Origin: Ophiosphaerella korrae
Taxonomy: Eukaryota > Ascomycota > Dothideomycetes > Pleosporales > Phaeosphaeriaceae
Length of the DNA stretch: 46,140 nt
Direction of reading: 5' to 3'
Assembly: GCA_028456385.1 (NCBI GenBank)
Contig: JALNQF010000331.1
Span: forward strand, 1-46,140
Shown here: positions 30,575-42,400 of the stretch, piece by piece
Layout of the letters: each line of letters starts with the position of its first letter
Numbering within the stretch: the stretch's first letter is position 1
Notes under the pieces: model-generated
Told to the model about the DNA's origin: nothing
The model's database searches: none
The model's input: only the letters and a program-made list of their open reading frames with translations
Made by a program: the position numbers and the translations under genes

Positions 30575-31273
30575 TCAACCTAGTTCAAGCTGTTCACTCA
30601 TAATCTCGGACCGATTCAGCTCCAGATCAAGCAACAGATCAAATGGCAGACTAAGCGGTAGAACAGCCGCAGAATAAATTAGCGCCTCCTCTTGATGGCT
30701 TAAATTCCACCTAGGGCCCGTCTCACATGCCGGTGAAAGCTCTGCAACACTCGTTATCGTCCTTCCCCAAGCCTCCTCGAAAGACCAGCTCGCATCCAAC
30801 CCTGGCGTAGGTTTCAGTTTTATATACCCCGTCTCAGGCACCACGCTCCTGCCTTTTTCCAAAGAAGCGTTCACTTTACGCTTCGCTCTCTCCTCCATTC
30901 TCTCAGAATAGGTATATGCCATTCTGGTCAAATCGTGAATTGCAGCCTCCCAACCTTCCACGCGGTATAGCTCTGCTCCGTAACCATGTTCCCGCATGTC
31001 GGCAACTAACTCCTGATACAGCCGGTGTTGAAACTGGGCCTCTTTCAGCCAGTTCGCATCTACTTCCTCTTTTCTCCATTCCTGCGGGCTCAGCAGCGAA
31101 CATGTTCGGCCACAAGCCCCTGGTGTACGGCGCGGCGAGCAAATTGCGCAGTACCGTTGGCTATGTTTGTACTGGTTGCAGAGGAATTTTCTGGCAAGGA
31201 CGACGGGTTGGTAGTATGAGATCTGGTTGCAGATATTGTTTATGCGGGTGGCCAATTCGATGGGAGAAGTCAT
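30575..31273 (-). CDS. Hypothetical protein, 232 residues
   Basis: Single exon from the ATG at 31273. Near residues 42-60 there is a Cys cluster (YCAICSPRRTPGACGRTC), which could bind zinc. The middle is helical and charged (WLKEAQFQHRLYQELVADMR, DLTRMAYTYSERMEERAKR), and the C-terminus is acidic and Leu-rich (LPLSLPFDLLLDLELNRSE). No signal peptide or membrane segment is apparent. I recognise no family. It is the last gene before the gene-poor zone. Confidence 0.55.
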   Translation of the reverse strand: MTSPIELATRINNICNQISYYQPVVLARKFLCNQYKHSQRYCAICSPRRTPGACGRTCSLLSPQEWRKEEVDANWLKEAQFQHRLYQELVADMREHGYGAELYRVEGWEAAIHDLTRMAYTYSERMEERAKRKVNASLEKGRSVVPETGYIKLKPTPGLDASWSFEEAWGRTITSVAELSPACETGPRWNLSHQEEALIYSAAVLPLSLPFDLLLDLELNRSEIMSEQLELG

Positions 31274-33455
31274 GGTTGGGAGGTTTGGGTTGAGGGGTTA
31301 CTGCGGGAGGATTACGGAACGTATTCGAAGTGGTTTATGGGAAGTTGGGAGTGGCTCTGTGAATGCTCTGTGGATGTGACATACAATGTTAGCAGTGGGT
31401 GCGTGAATGCCAATATTTACATTGTGGAAACTTTAATATCAGTTTTCTAATGTCATTATGTTGACTTCAATTTGTCAACTTACTTGGTTGTCGATGTGAT
31501 AGATGTAGAGAGCTGCGGATGAACACCTAGTTTTGTTCCCACAAAGCCTTTGCAAGCTAGGAATGAGGTTCAAACGTTCAAACTATTTTCTCTAGTCATG
31601 TTATCCAGAATCTCTTGGTTTCGTTCAGCAAGACGCCAGTCAGAAAGTCATCGACTAGCCAAATTGTCATTTGTGCCTACCTGTAGGTACCTGGCATCCA
31701 CTATTCGCGAAGTGGAATGATAGTTGGAGAATCACTTACTTCGATTGGTTTATGATTGCACATTGCGTTGAAACCCTGAACAAAATTTGAATTGGGTCGC
31801 ATGATTCGCCTGCATTTAGGATACTACGCGACAGACCTCTGGGGGGAAACCTGTCACCATGTTCACCCAGATAAAACGAAGTGCTTGCTTGAGTTGCGGC
31901 ATAGCGGACAAGGGGGATAACTACCTGATATGACGTATTCGCTGACCTCATATCTCTCGGGAGACTAAACATCTACTTCTTGTAGGTTGGCTTTACAACG
32001 AGGCCTAAACTTGTCAGGCTATGATTCCGGGGAGCTCCAAATGTCTGTTACACTCAACACCCAATGTTTCACTATCGCTCTTATTGTATCAAGACCTAAC
32101 CATTTGAATGTTCGGAGCCATCCGAAGTTCAGAGATATTGCCTGCTTAAGTACAACTGTTTCTTATTACAATTACAACTACAATTACAACTACAATTACA
32201 ACTACAATTACAATTACTGACAAAAGCTTATTTCGAGATCTAATCAGAGCTGCCAAAAAATTATGTTCGGTCAATGCTTGCTAGATTATAGATAGATTTT
32301 ATTAGACTTTAGTTTGGTAAATACGTGGTACTGCTTAATCATGCGCCTAATAGAAATATCGCTTTCAACCTACTCAGGTTAGTTGCCGGAGTGGATTTTA
32401 AAAAGAAGTACTAATCTTCCTAGATGCTCTACACAACAATAAGTTAACGAAGGGTCCCAAGGTTCTTATACGCTGAACATGGGTTAGCACTCTTGCATCC
32501 CCCCCATCGACGCTATTTCGAATCGTCATACAATTTTGAAACACTTCACCCCACAAGGTATTTAACGCAGCAATTATGCATGCGCCCAGTGGATTGACGC
32601 ATTTATTACCTGACGTTAGTTATTTACTCACGTAAGCAGCTCTCCCGAGGCCAATAATTCTGGGATCGGTCTAGATATTGTGGTGTAGCAGAACTGCACG
32701 TGATCGGGGAGCGTTAGGTCAGCTTTGCGGCTCTGTAGGGAGCTCCGAGTGAGACCTGATGGAGCAGATAGACACCGACACCTACTAGTCAAATAGTTAC
32801 TCAACCCATATATTCAACTCATCTCACCGACTGCGGGTCAGCACCTACCCCCTACTTCTACGTGCATCCTAGTATACCACAATGCCACATTCGCACGTTT
32901 GTTAATGATACTGGGGCTTCGAACTCTAGTCATCCTGGCTTTGTTCTCAATATCTTTTAATGCATACAACCCTGATGCAAATGCCTTCCGACACGTGTTC
33001 TCTGAATGAGTTCGATCCTCAATTTTGGAGTCCTGTCACTATATGTTCCTCGTCATTCGCTTGGTTCTTTCTACTCGGGTTGCTCCCATGCTGAGTTACA
33101 TAAGATTATTGCGCTGCGTTTCTCAAATTTACAGCGCTTTAAAGCCATTCTTGAGCCCACAACCCCAATGAAATATAGGGACGCTAAACAGTACACACAC
33201 ACAACCCCGATAAACCTTCTCCTGGCGTGATGCTGTCATACACACTCCTTGTAGGTGAGAAGGTAGCTGTTGGCGGCTCGACACGTTTCACAAAAAAGCG
33301 CCAAGTCTACAAAATATTTGGCCGTGTTGGCTCATCATTGTGTTCGCAATCAGATGTGGAGTGTTACGGATTCGACGTTGCCACATGGGCTGAAGTGGTC
33401 GGCAGTTCAACTGACCATGGATCAGGGTTGATACCTAGCTCTAAAGTGTTGTAGT
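31274..33455. other. Gene-poor transition zone
   Basis: No gene is confidently supported over about 2.2 kb. A 34-codon frame at 32905-33009 begins MILGLRTLVILALFSISFNA, which looks like a secretion signal, but it stops at once; no continuing exon was found. Frames at 31736-31972, 33006-33230 and 33227-33454 have no recognisable content. The zone includes the promoter side of the 31273 gene and a microsatellite at about 32164-32217. Confidence 0.45.
32164..32217. repeat. TACAAT/TACAAC microsatellite
   Basis: About nine hexamer units alternating TACAAT and TACAAC. Translated, they give a Tyr-Asn repeat that ends an otherwise meaningless frame. Confidence 0.9.
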
Positions 33456-34024
33456 AGAACTATATAAACTAGAGTAGCTACTAAGAGCGCTCTTTAAGCT
33501 TAGTAGTACCTTTATTAAGTGTAGTAACTTTGTTAGACGTTATTATAAGAGTTCAAGTAATAGATTAGAGTATACTAAGCTCGTAATCTCTATCTATAGT
33601 ATATAGGATAAAACTATTATATATTCTTTAGCGCTAGGCTTATTGTTAGAAACCACCCTATCTCGGGTTAGTCCGAGGCGGCTAGCCCTAGGAGAATGGT
33701 ACATAAGCCCTTCGAAGGAATCGCTAGGTAGTTAGCGATTACTCTACCTATTAATACACCCCTTGCTATAATCTAATCCCTCGTGCTACTGCTACAGCGC
33801 CCCAAACCTACTAGTAACTTAGCTTAGCCTTAAGTAACTTAGTTTAACACTTATAAGTATTATAAGATAGTAAACTTAGGAATAAATAAGAGATAATTAT
33901 TACATCTAAGTAACTACAAAAGAGATAGTTTATATATCTACGTAAGATTACTAAATCTTTTAGTTCTTCCTATTCTATTTAGGTTCTATACTTATCTAAT
34001 CTTAGCTCTAGTTATAGAGCTTTG
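33456..34024. other. AT-rich RIP-like patch, possible LTR fragment
   Basis: Composition switches to TpA-rich. A less mutated segment starting TGTTAGAAACCACCC at 33644 resembles an LTR start of a copia-type element. Its partner and its end are not identifiable. Confidence 0.35.
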
Positions 34025-34365
34025 TGTTATGTTGCAGCTCTACTCTACTACGCCAAACAAACCTAAAAAGGTAACTAAGTATTTAACAACGTTGAAATAC
34101 AGGAGTAGAACAGTATATACTGCCCAAGGCCCTCGGAGCCCTGTCTTGCGCTCTTGCGCAGCTACGGCCTACTACGGCCTGCTGTCACGGGTACTTTTCC
34201 ATGCAACCCTCGGCCGGCCATGGGCCGGCCCCGGGCCTGCTACGAGTATCCCCAGTACATATATATACTATTCTGTGCCCAGTATGCCTATTCGGCATAC
34301 TGTACCTCTTTTGGTCACGTCTGGTCTGGTGGCACAGAGCCCGGCCTCACACCTGCAGCGTAACA
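34025..34365. mobile_element. 341-bp GC-rich element with 13-bp terminal inverted repeats
   Basis: The left end TGTTATGTTGCAG (34025-34037) and right end CTGCAGCGTAACA (34353-34365) are inverted copies with two C/T differences. The interior is GC-rich and unmutated, with a palindromic GGCCGGCCATGGGCCGGCC at about 34211-34229, while both flanks are AT-rich. The TG...CA ends also fit a solo LTR. No target-site duplication is visible. It could be a MITE, a solo LTR, or an unmutated remnant. Confidence 0.5.
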
Positions 34366-34890
34366 AATACCCTATAGCTCTTATATTATAAGATTAACAC
34401 CTTACGTTATATATATAATAAAGACTTACAATATAATAGCTTATAAGGTATATAGGTATACTAATAAAAAGGCTATTTATAAGTTAAAATTATAAAGGCT
34501 AATGAAATATCTAACTAATATAGTAGAACGTTTAGATTAAGATATAGCTACGTTGTAGGAATATATACGCTAAGCTAAATATAAGTATATAGAGTATCTT
34601 AATATTCTAGAAGAAGTTAGCTATAAAGAGGTAGAGGCTTAGGTATAGGTAAAATAGCTACGCAAGTAGCAGTTAATAGAACGTTGTAGGGCAATTGTTA
34701 TTAAACAAGCAAGGTAGAATCTAGAACAATTAGAGGAGGGAGATTGCTGCGCATAGTTACTTCTTATAACTAGAGAAGCTACTACTAATGCAATTCCTCC
34801 CTGTGTTATAACAAGGCGAATCTAATTCTGTTAATAATCTAGGGTTAGGGCGTACGCTATAGGAGCCTAGATACATTTTTCTCTTACTAA
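34366..34890. other. AT-rich degraded repeat remnant
   Basis: TpA-rich. The stretch at about 34500-34760 reads on the plus strand as a Gln/Glu/Ala-type helical protein interrupted by TAG/TAA codons, suggesting a RIP-mutated transposon ORF. The family is not identified. Normal composition returns near 34880. Confidence 0.4.
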
Positions 34891-35037
34891 GCAACTTGCG
34901 AACAATGTTTAACCCTAGGTGATTTGGCAATTGCCTGTGTAGTAGTAATTACTTTCCCCAGTGTTAGGAGATGTCCCGCTGGCGTAGCGTTTATCATGAA
35001 GACGATGTCCGAGATAGCTCCTTCCTTATATTCATTC

Positions 35038-35569
35038 TCACAACATTGAGGTGTCGCGAGGATTATAGTACTTTGGTGGCACTGAACCCGTCTGATCCTC
35101 GAAGTACGGTGGCTCTCCGTCCCAGCCGTTATAGTTGTGTTGATTCGCGACATGGATATTAATGCGCTCTCGGAGTTCGGGGCTCGCAATTCTAACGTAG
35201 GAGAGCCTTTTTCCATAGTCGACAAGAAGGACGGGAAGGTTCACCTTATAGTGGGCAGTGGACGCGTCGTAATTGTCATTGAAAATATCGAAAACCAAGA
35301 TTGTCAACTGTTGCCACTTTTGGATCGCAAGGAGCTTATGGCGGCTTTCGTTATGAGGGACATCGAGAGTAGAGCATGCCTTCTGCACGACCTCATCGTG
35401 TGCATTGGGATATAAGGGCGATTTTCTTCTAAGAAATACAGCAACCCTCGTGGGTTTCCGGGCCTGGACAATATCGACAACGGGCTAAGTCTTTGTCAGA
35501 ATATCACTCTACACCAGGAAGTAATATTTGGCTGCATACTTTTGAGAGAGGCGTTGCTTCGAATTCCAT
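35038..35569 (-). CDS. Two-exon gene, 158 residues, unknown family
   Basis: Exon 1, 35569-35540, encodes only MEFEATPLSK. A 55-nt intron (35539-35485) has GTATGC, TTCTGAC and CTTAG. Exon 2, 35484-35038, continues PVVDIVQARKPTRVAVFLRR and ends PPKYYNPRDTSML. The splice phases match exactly. The protein has alternating hydrophobic segments (LTILVFDIFND, VNLPVLLVDYG, LSYVRIASPELRERINIHVA) suggesting a compact alpha/beta or beta-rich cytosolic fold. An aromatic segment NYNGWDGEPPYFED follows. There is no signal peptide. I recognise no family. The gene sits between AT-rich, repeat-filled blocks, a typical accessory location. Confidence 0.6.
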
Positions 35570-37450
35570 GGAGTCGAAAGGCGAATAGTGCGCACAGTGT
35601 GGCGAACGTCTAGAGAGGAGGGGCTTGATGATTCAAATGCAAAGGATCTCTAAATCGCGATTTAATTGGCTAGTATGCTGTGGCTCGTGCGGCACAAACT
35701 AGGCATTTTACCACGAAACCAGTACGTGTCAATGTCCTCAGTTGCAGCTATCATAAACACGCGCAAGCCGTGTAAGTTGCATTTCGACTAGGATCTTTGA
35801 GGCCCGGACATGTAGTAGCCTTTCTAATTACCCATCACTGTCAGGTGGCGAAGGGTAGGCACAGGCTTGACACAACCCTTCACGTTCTACCACCCAACCT
35901 GAAGCCGAGGCATCATCATGGTGTCCTCCACAATCTTGGTCTCGAAACCTTCTAAACTCATGCTGGCAAGTTCCCCCCTTTCCCGTACAAAGAATCTTCT
36001 TCCAGATGCACATCTACAAGCATTAGTCAATGGTTCCTAGCCGTTTGTCTTTACGAGGAACAGACTTGCATATGCAATGAAGTGGTAGGTTCTAATGTTT
36101 TAGGGATCAGAGGATAGAGCCTCTTGTAGTTGCCCTGTTGTGACGAATTTCTCTCTCCTATGGGCACTACTGCAGCCTTTATAGTCCTCGTTGCTGGGTT
36201 GCATTTGCCAACACGTTACTGCTGGTTGTGGATAATGCGTGCATAGGTTGCCCTGCCGACGTATCCTTGGGGGCCCATGTTTAGGCAGCCATAGTTTCTT
36301 GAACTGCATCGGAAACCAATCCGTGCGTGCTTAGCGGATTGTGCATTTGGTAAGGCGTTAGAGAACACGGGTCATTGGACATGTGCCCAGTCACCGCCAA
36401 TAGTCAAGAGGATGGGCTCTTCGTCTTTCCCGCGGATTTAATTCACACCACGAGTCTCTCACGTTTTCCTACCTTTACAATTTAATTAGATAGTACTGTC
36501 CTATCGTCCTCCGCAATCTAGCAGCAGCCAAGGCAGCATTCTCCTCCACATAGCCCTCGTCTGACAAGATGTCGTTTTCCCTGCACCGAGCTTCCCCAGT
36601 CTAGGTCCATTGTTCCTTGCTGTCCTTCCGCTGTGGTGGGCAATAATTCATATTCGTATGCGCAGACTGGAGCGGTCGACGTTGCTTAGGTTGTGGTGCC
36701 TGTGGGAATGGACTGTGGGGGCGACGGCGGAGTGGAAGGTCGGGAGAGGAGTGTGCGGGCACCAGATGCTGCTTGAGTCACAGCTAGGCGGGGTGCTGGG
36801 CACGCGGAGCGAGAGCGGAGAGTGGAGGGATGTCTGAGGACTCGATTATCCGCTGTCCGAGAATGTTGTTACGTCGGCGTGTACAGTTTATCGCTGGCCG
36901 CGGTGCATCTGTCATGGCGACAACGTGCGACGCAAAAGATGGCTGTAGAATAAGTAGCAATGATCCATGATGATCAATAGTTACTAGTTTAGAATAACTC
37001 AAGCGTGGAGCGGAGAGGGTCTTAGGATTAAAGAAGCTGTTGCGAGATGTGAGCTCAGGAATGAGTGGGAGATGATCATTGATTGAAGAGCTATCTGAGC
37101 TGGGCTACTTATATACAGTGGAGCAGCTCGAGCGGCTCGTGCAGCTCGCTGTTAAGGCCTTGGAACCGGGTAAGGGTAACGAGGGCAAGTAGGCTTCTGT
37201 GAGAGGAGCGAGATCAATGAACAAGTATTACTTGACTTGATTAACAGTGGGCTCTGTATCGGAGTATCACGAGTGGGTGCGAGTATCAATGTATAATAAG
37301 AATCTAATTGAAGTATCTGTCGTGATGCTCGGTTTAGATAAGAGTGTAAAGAAGAGATTGAACACGATAGTCCATCGAGGCCCATCGGCGTTCCCATATA
37401 ACGTGTTCCACCACCACTCCGGCCACCTCACCAAAAATTCAATCACTCCA
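35570..37450. other. Gene-poor DNA between AT-rich blocks
   Basis: No secure gene over about 1.9 kb apart from the doubtful small frame at 35828-36013. Other short frames (36100-36309 minus, 36610-36837 plus, 36784-37002 minus, 37152-37397 minus) have no recognisable features. The sharp change to TpA-rich DNA is at about 37450. Confidence 0.5.
35828..36013 (-). CDS. Possible small Cys/His-rich protein or terminal exon
   Basis: 61 codons from an ATG at 36013. TTGTAG directly upstream would also serve as a splice acceptor. Cys and His recur (LCTGKGGTCQHEF, DCGGHHDD, EGLCQACAYP) in a pattern I loosely associate with small pleosporalean proteins that end in a CxxC pair. The upstream exon, if any, was not identified. 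Low certainty. Confidence 0.28.
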   Translation of the reverse strand: MCIWKKILCTGKGGTCQHEFRRFRDQDCGGHHDDASASGWVVEREGLCQACAYPSPPDSDG

Positions 37451-38871
37451 TGAGCGATTACTCTACAACAACGTAATTAATTAATTTAAAACTTTGCAAG
37501 TAGATAAATTAGATTATTCTATATTAATTCCTTCTATAACCTTGTATATAGCAATTACTACACGTTAGTAGTGCACGTTAGCGCGCGCCAGAAGCCTAAT
37601 CCTTAACTACCTGTTCTATTGTTGTAATCAACGTACGCGCCTAATTAGCCTTAAGTACGCCTCCTAAAGCAATATACTATCTAGGCTTAGCCTTCTTATA
37701 TCTTTAGCGTTTATTTATAACCTAGAGTTTATAATTCTCTTTTATAAGAATAGCTACTAAGTATATAGCTAGTTAATAGCTCTTAATAAGTTAAGTAATT
37801 ACTAGACTTATAAAGCTTTAAGACTAATATTAAAAGAGGCTTTATATAAGATAAGCCTATTTTTTAAGCTAATTAATAGTATAAAGTATTTTAGCTATCT
37901 ATAGCTCTATAAAGTAGACTTTACGTAAGATAACTTAATAAAGTAGTTTTAATAATTAACTAAAAAGAGTAAATAGTAGATATAGCTATCTAAGTAAGTA
38001 CTAGGTATATATACCTAGTAGCTTACTAAGCGCTAACTAAAAGTAGAAAAGTAGTTAAATATTAGTAAGTTGTAAACTTACTAACATTAGTGCAAAAATA
38101 AGAGATATAAGAGATAACTCTCTTATATAATATTAGTACGAAAATAAAAGATATAAGAGGTAACTCCTTTATAAGCTCTTAGTTAGGAGTAGTCTTATAT
38201 AAAGATAGAGTCTTAATAATAGTAAAAGTATTAAAGATATACTCTAGACTATATAAAATTAGTTTAGTAGCCTAAAAGCTACTTTAAATATTACTTAAAC
38301 TAATTACTAATATACGTATATATAAATATATATATAGGACCTCTTTTTTATTAATATAGAAGACTTTTTTATATACTAAGAATCTAATTATTAAACTAAG
38401 TTACTAGTAGATTAGAGGTGTTGTAGTAGGAGTATAGAGGGTTAAGTTATAGTAAGGAGTATAGTAATAGGTAGAGTAATTACTAACTACTTAGTAATTC
38501 CTTTAAAAAGCTTATATTAGATAAGTTACACGATTAGATACTTAATACGCGATTAGATACGCGATTATATATACAATTACTAAGCTACTAACTTTACTAT
38601 AGCTAAAAAGATTATAGCCTTAACTTTTATAAATAAAGGAATTAAATAAAGAATCTTATATATAAAGAGATAAACTACGTTAGTATAACTAATATAATAA
38701 AGAAACTAGCACCTTAATAGAAGGGGTGTTAAGGATCTAGCTTACTACTATCTTAAGAGACTTAGCTAAGACTACTATATTATAGATATATAGATAGAGC
38801 GTAGGGCTAGAGATAGATAGTAGGATTAATCTACTTAGTTTATACCTAGTACTATTAAGTTATAAGTAATT
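37451..38871. other. AT-rich RIP-degraded DNA, insertion site of the chromovirus
   Basis: No reading frame of any length survives. The sequence is dominated by TA, TTA and CTA with scarce CpA/TpG. A 46-bp direct duplication is noted separately. It ends at the TAATT (38867-38871) that forms the left target-site copy. Confidence 0.7.
38086..38177. repeat. 46-bp tandem duplication
   Basis: Copy 1 (38086-38131) begins ATTAGTGCAAAAATAAGAGA. Copy 2 (38132-38177) begins ATTAGTACGAAAATAAAAGA. Most differences are G/A or C/T, so the duplication preceded or accompanied RIP. Confidence 0.75.
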
Positions 38872-39329
38872 TGTTATAGGCGTAACAAGAGAAATCGAGT
38901 TAGAACTAATTAGTCCCGACTTAGGTGCTAACAAAGCATAGGACGAGCAGAGTAACAACCTTAATTAGGAGACTACCTATAATTAGGATACGTAGTAGTA
39001 ATCTATAGTTACGTATAAATAGATTAAAGTAATCTATAATAATATACGAATAGATTAAGGTAATCTATAATTACGTATAAATAGATTAGTAGTAATCTAT
39101 ATTATTATATAAATAGATTAATACAAGTATATAGTTAATAAAAATGCGTATTATTAGGATAGTATTAGTAATTTAATTATTAACTACAAGCAACAATACT
39201 AAGATAGTTGCAAAACATCTTCTATTATTTATAGCTTATTATAGATTGTAATATAAGCTTTTACTATTACCTCTTAATCTACTAACTCTCTAAGGTTACT
39301 AGGAAGTTAACCCTAAGTAACCTAAAACA
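38872..39329 (+). repeat. 5' LTR of the chromovirus
   Basis: Begins TGTTATAGGCG and ends CCTAAAACA, so the TG...CA ends are intact. It carries the mutated form of the four ~30-bp internal repeats at about 38998-39120. It is less mutated than the 3' LTR. Confidence 0.92.
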
Positions 39330-39429
39330 CCTTACTAATTTAGTTATTAAAAGGAGTAAAGCGTAAGCAGCGTATAGTCTAGCTAATACAATAGTAGAAA
39401 GTTTAACTAAAATAAGTAAAGCACCCTAG

Positions 39430-42400
39430 AGTAGTTATAGAATAGATAGTACTATATAGGAAACAATTAAGGATCGTATAAATAAACTAATTAATAATAA
39501 AGAAGATATAAAAATAGTAATTAAGGCTTTAGAAACGTAGAACAAGGAACTACAAGACTATACAATATAAAACAAAGTATAGATTAATACTATTATTAAA
39601 GGCTAGAACTAGATAGAACTAATTACCTAATAACTAGAAATAAGTGCGATAAAGAAGCTACCTAAGATACCTATCCTTAGGAAATTTAATAGAACAAGGG
39701 AGGAATTAAGACCCTTTATAGTATTAGTACAACTCTAGATAGATATACAAGTACTATACTTTAATATAGAAAAAAAGAAGGTAATATATATTAGAATATA
39801 CTTTAAAAAGGATATAATAAGATAGTTTAAACTTTACTAGATAGACTATACAATATACGCTCTAATAACCTAGAAGGATAAAACTAGAGCTATTTTTAGA
39901 AGTTATAAATACTTTACTAGACAAATAAAAGTAGTGTTTAGAAATATAGATATTACCTAATAAGCTAAAGAAAAACTTAAGAGGCTAAAATAGAATAAAA
40001 GTATTCCTAAGTATATATTATACTTTAAATAACTATCCTAAAACATAGAATAAAATAAGTTAGCTCTAATATTATAATTTAAACAAGGACTAAACAAGAA
40101 AATTTAATACGAAATAATTTATATAGAAAAACCTAGGACACTAGAAGCCCTAAAATAATAGGTAATATAAATTAATAATAATCTTTAAGAATAGAAAAAG
40201 AATAAGTATAGTAGCTAACCTAGAAACTAGGACGTTAGAGACCCTATAATCCTTAACGCTAATAAAGATAAGAAGAAGAAAAAAAATAAAGACTTTACGT
40301 ACTTTAACTATAGTAAGAAAAGCTATTACGTAAAAGATTACTAATTATAGAAGAAGAAAGATATAGTATATTATAAATATAAAAAACTAAGATACTTTAT
40401 AAAAGACTATAGAAGTAAAGACTATAAAAAAGATAAAAAAAACTAGTTAAAGATAACTAAAAGTAAGAAAGAAGTACTAAAAGTATAAGCTAAGCCTTAA
40501 GAAAAAGTAGCTAGGAGTAAAGAACTATAATACGTAATACTCTATTAGACCTTTTATTATAAAAACAACTACTATATATACTTTTCTAGTAAGTAGAGAG
40601 TAAGATACTTCTTATAGAAGAATAGAGTAGTAGTAATAAAAGAAAGAATAAAAGCTTAGCTAGAAGAAATAGTATACGTAATAGACCTACTAATAGAGGA
40701 CTTAGAAAAGGAAGAACCCTAGATTCTATTAATCTAGGCTAAAGGACTAGTACTAGATAAAGAGACTACTATAGCTTCTTCTAAAGAACTATAAGAAAGT
40801 AAAAAATAGGTTAGTATAAAAGGTATAGAGTACACCTAGCTAGATATATATAGCTATAATAGCTATATAATAATAGATATAGAGGAATAAAATAAATAAT
40901 AGAAGTTTATTTAAAAATACTTACTAGTTATAAGTATAGAGAAAGCGTATAAAGACTAGAAAGAACGTAACTCTAAAGAAATAAAGTTTATACTATTTTA
41001 AGAATAGATAAAGTAATATATAGTTATAGTAGGAAGAATACTTATATAGAGAGAATAGTAGTATCTTATAAAAAAAATGTAATAGATTAATAAAGCTTAT
41101 ACACCTAGAATACTAGTAGTATACTATATTCTAATAATAGATACACCTAAAAAAGATAGCTACTAAGAAGAGGATAATAAAATAATAGACCTAAAATATC
41201 TAGTATACTTTAAAGTATTATAGATATTATACTTAGATAAGAATTATATTATATATAGAAACTATAAAGTAAATAATAGTATATAGTTTATAAGAAGAAG
41301 AGGCTATAACTATAAGAGAGTAATTCTAGTAGAAGATATCTAAGGATAAGAGATAATACTAGAAGAAGGATACCTAGTAGTAAGGCTAGGACCTAAGTTA
41401 TCTAAGAAATACGTCTTAGGAGGACTATAGTATAAATATATATACAACGAATATCTAAAATATAAAGAATATAAGCTTAGAGTAAAGCTATAGCCTTAGA
41501 AAAATAGATAATTTATAAAAATACCTAAGTAAGAATAGCTAGAAAGTATAAGAGGCCTATATATTATAAAAATAAGTACGTATTTAGGAAAGAAGGTATA
41601 ATTTATAATTAATAGTAGAGCTACAAGAAACTTTATATCTAAGAAATTTATAGAAATATAAGGAATACGTTATATAATAAAGAAATACTCTTAATAACTA
41701 AGTATAATTAAAGGAAAACTATTCTAAGAACTAATTAGGTTTAAAATAGTTCCCTTTACGTTAGAACTAGAAGGAATAACAATTAAGAATATAGTTATAG
41801 ATATAATAATAATAGATAACAAATAAGATATAATACTAGGTATACTATAGTTATAGATAACTAACCTATATATTAATTAGAGAATAGGAAAAATTACTTA
41901 CCTTAAAAAAGATATATTAAAAGCTAATATAAGTATATACAAAGGAAAATTCCTAGAAGAATATAAGAAATAGGAGAAATAACTTATAGAACCTAAAGAC
42001 TACCTTCTAGAATATTAGCTATAGGATTTAGCGATAGACCTAGAAGAAGGTAAAAACGTAAGATAGAGCCTAGTTTATAGAAAAACTAAAGAAGAATCTA
42101 AGATTAAATAAGTATTTATATAGAATATAATAAAGAAAAGATAGATATAAGAATCTAAATCTTTAGTAGTATATAGACTTATATTTATAGATAAGAAAAG
42201 GATAAATAATAAAAGACCTTACGTAGACTTTAGAAAGACTAACGTAATTATAAGTAAGAACTAATACCCCTTACTATAAATAGATAAAATACAAGATAAG
42301 CTATAGAAAGTAAAGATCTTTATAAAACTAGATATTTAGAACACTTACTATTAGATTAGAATTAAGAAAGGTAATAAATAGAAAATAGTATTTAGAACAC

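Noticed and set aside
31987..32220. Frame ending in a Tyr-Asn repeat
   Set aside because: The repeat is a TACAAT/TACAAC microsatellite, and the upstream part has no coding character.
32905..33009. 34-residue peptide with a signal-peptide-like start
   Set aside because: It stops after 34 codons and no second exon was found; kept only as a note in the gap entry.
36100..36309. 69-codon minus-strand frame as first exon of the Cys/His-rich frame at 35828-36013
   Set aside because: No acceptable donor site joins it in frame with the downstream exon.
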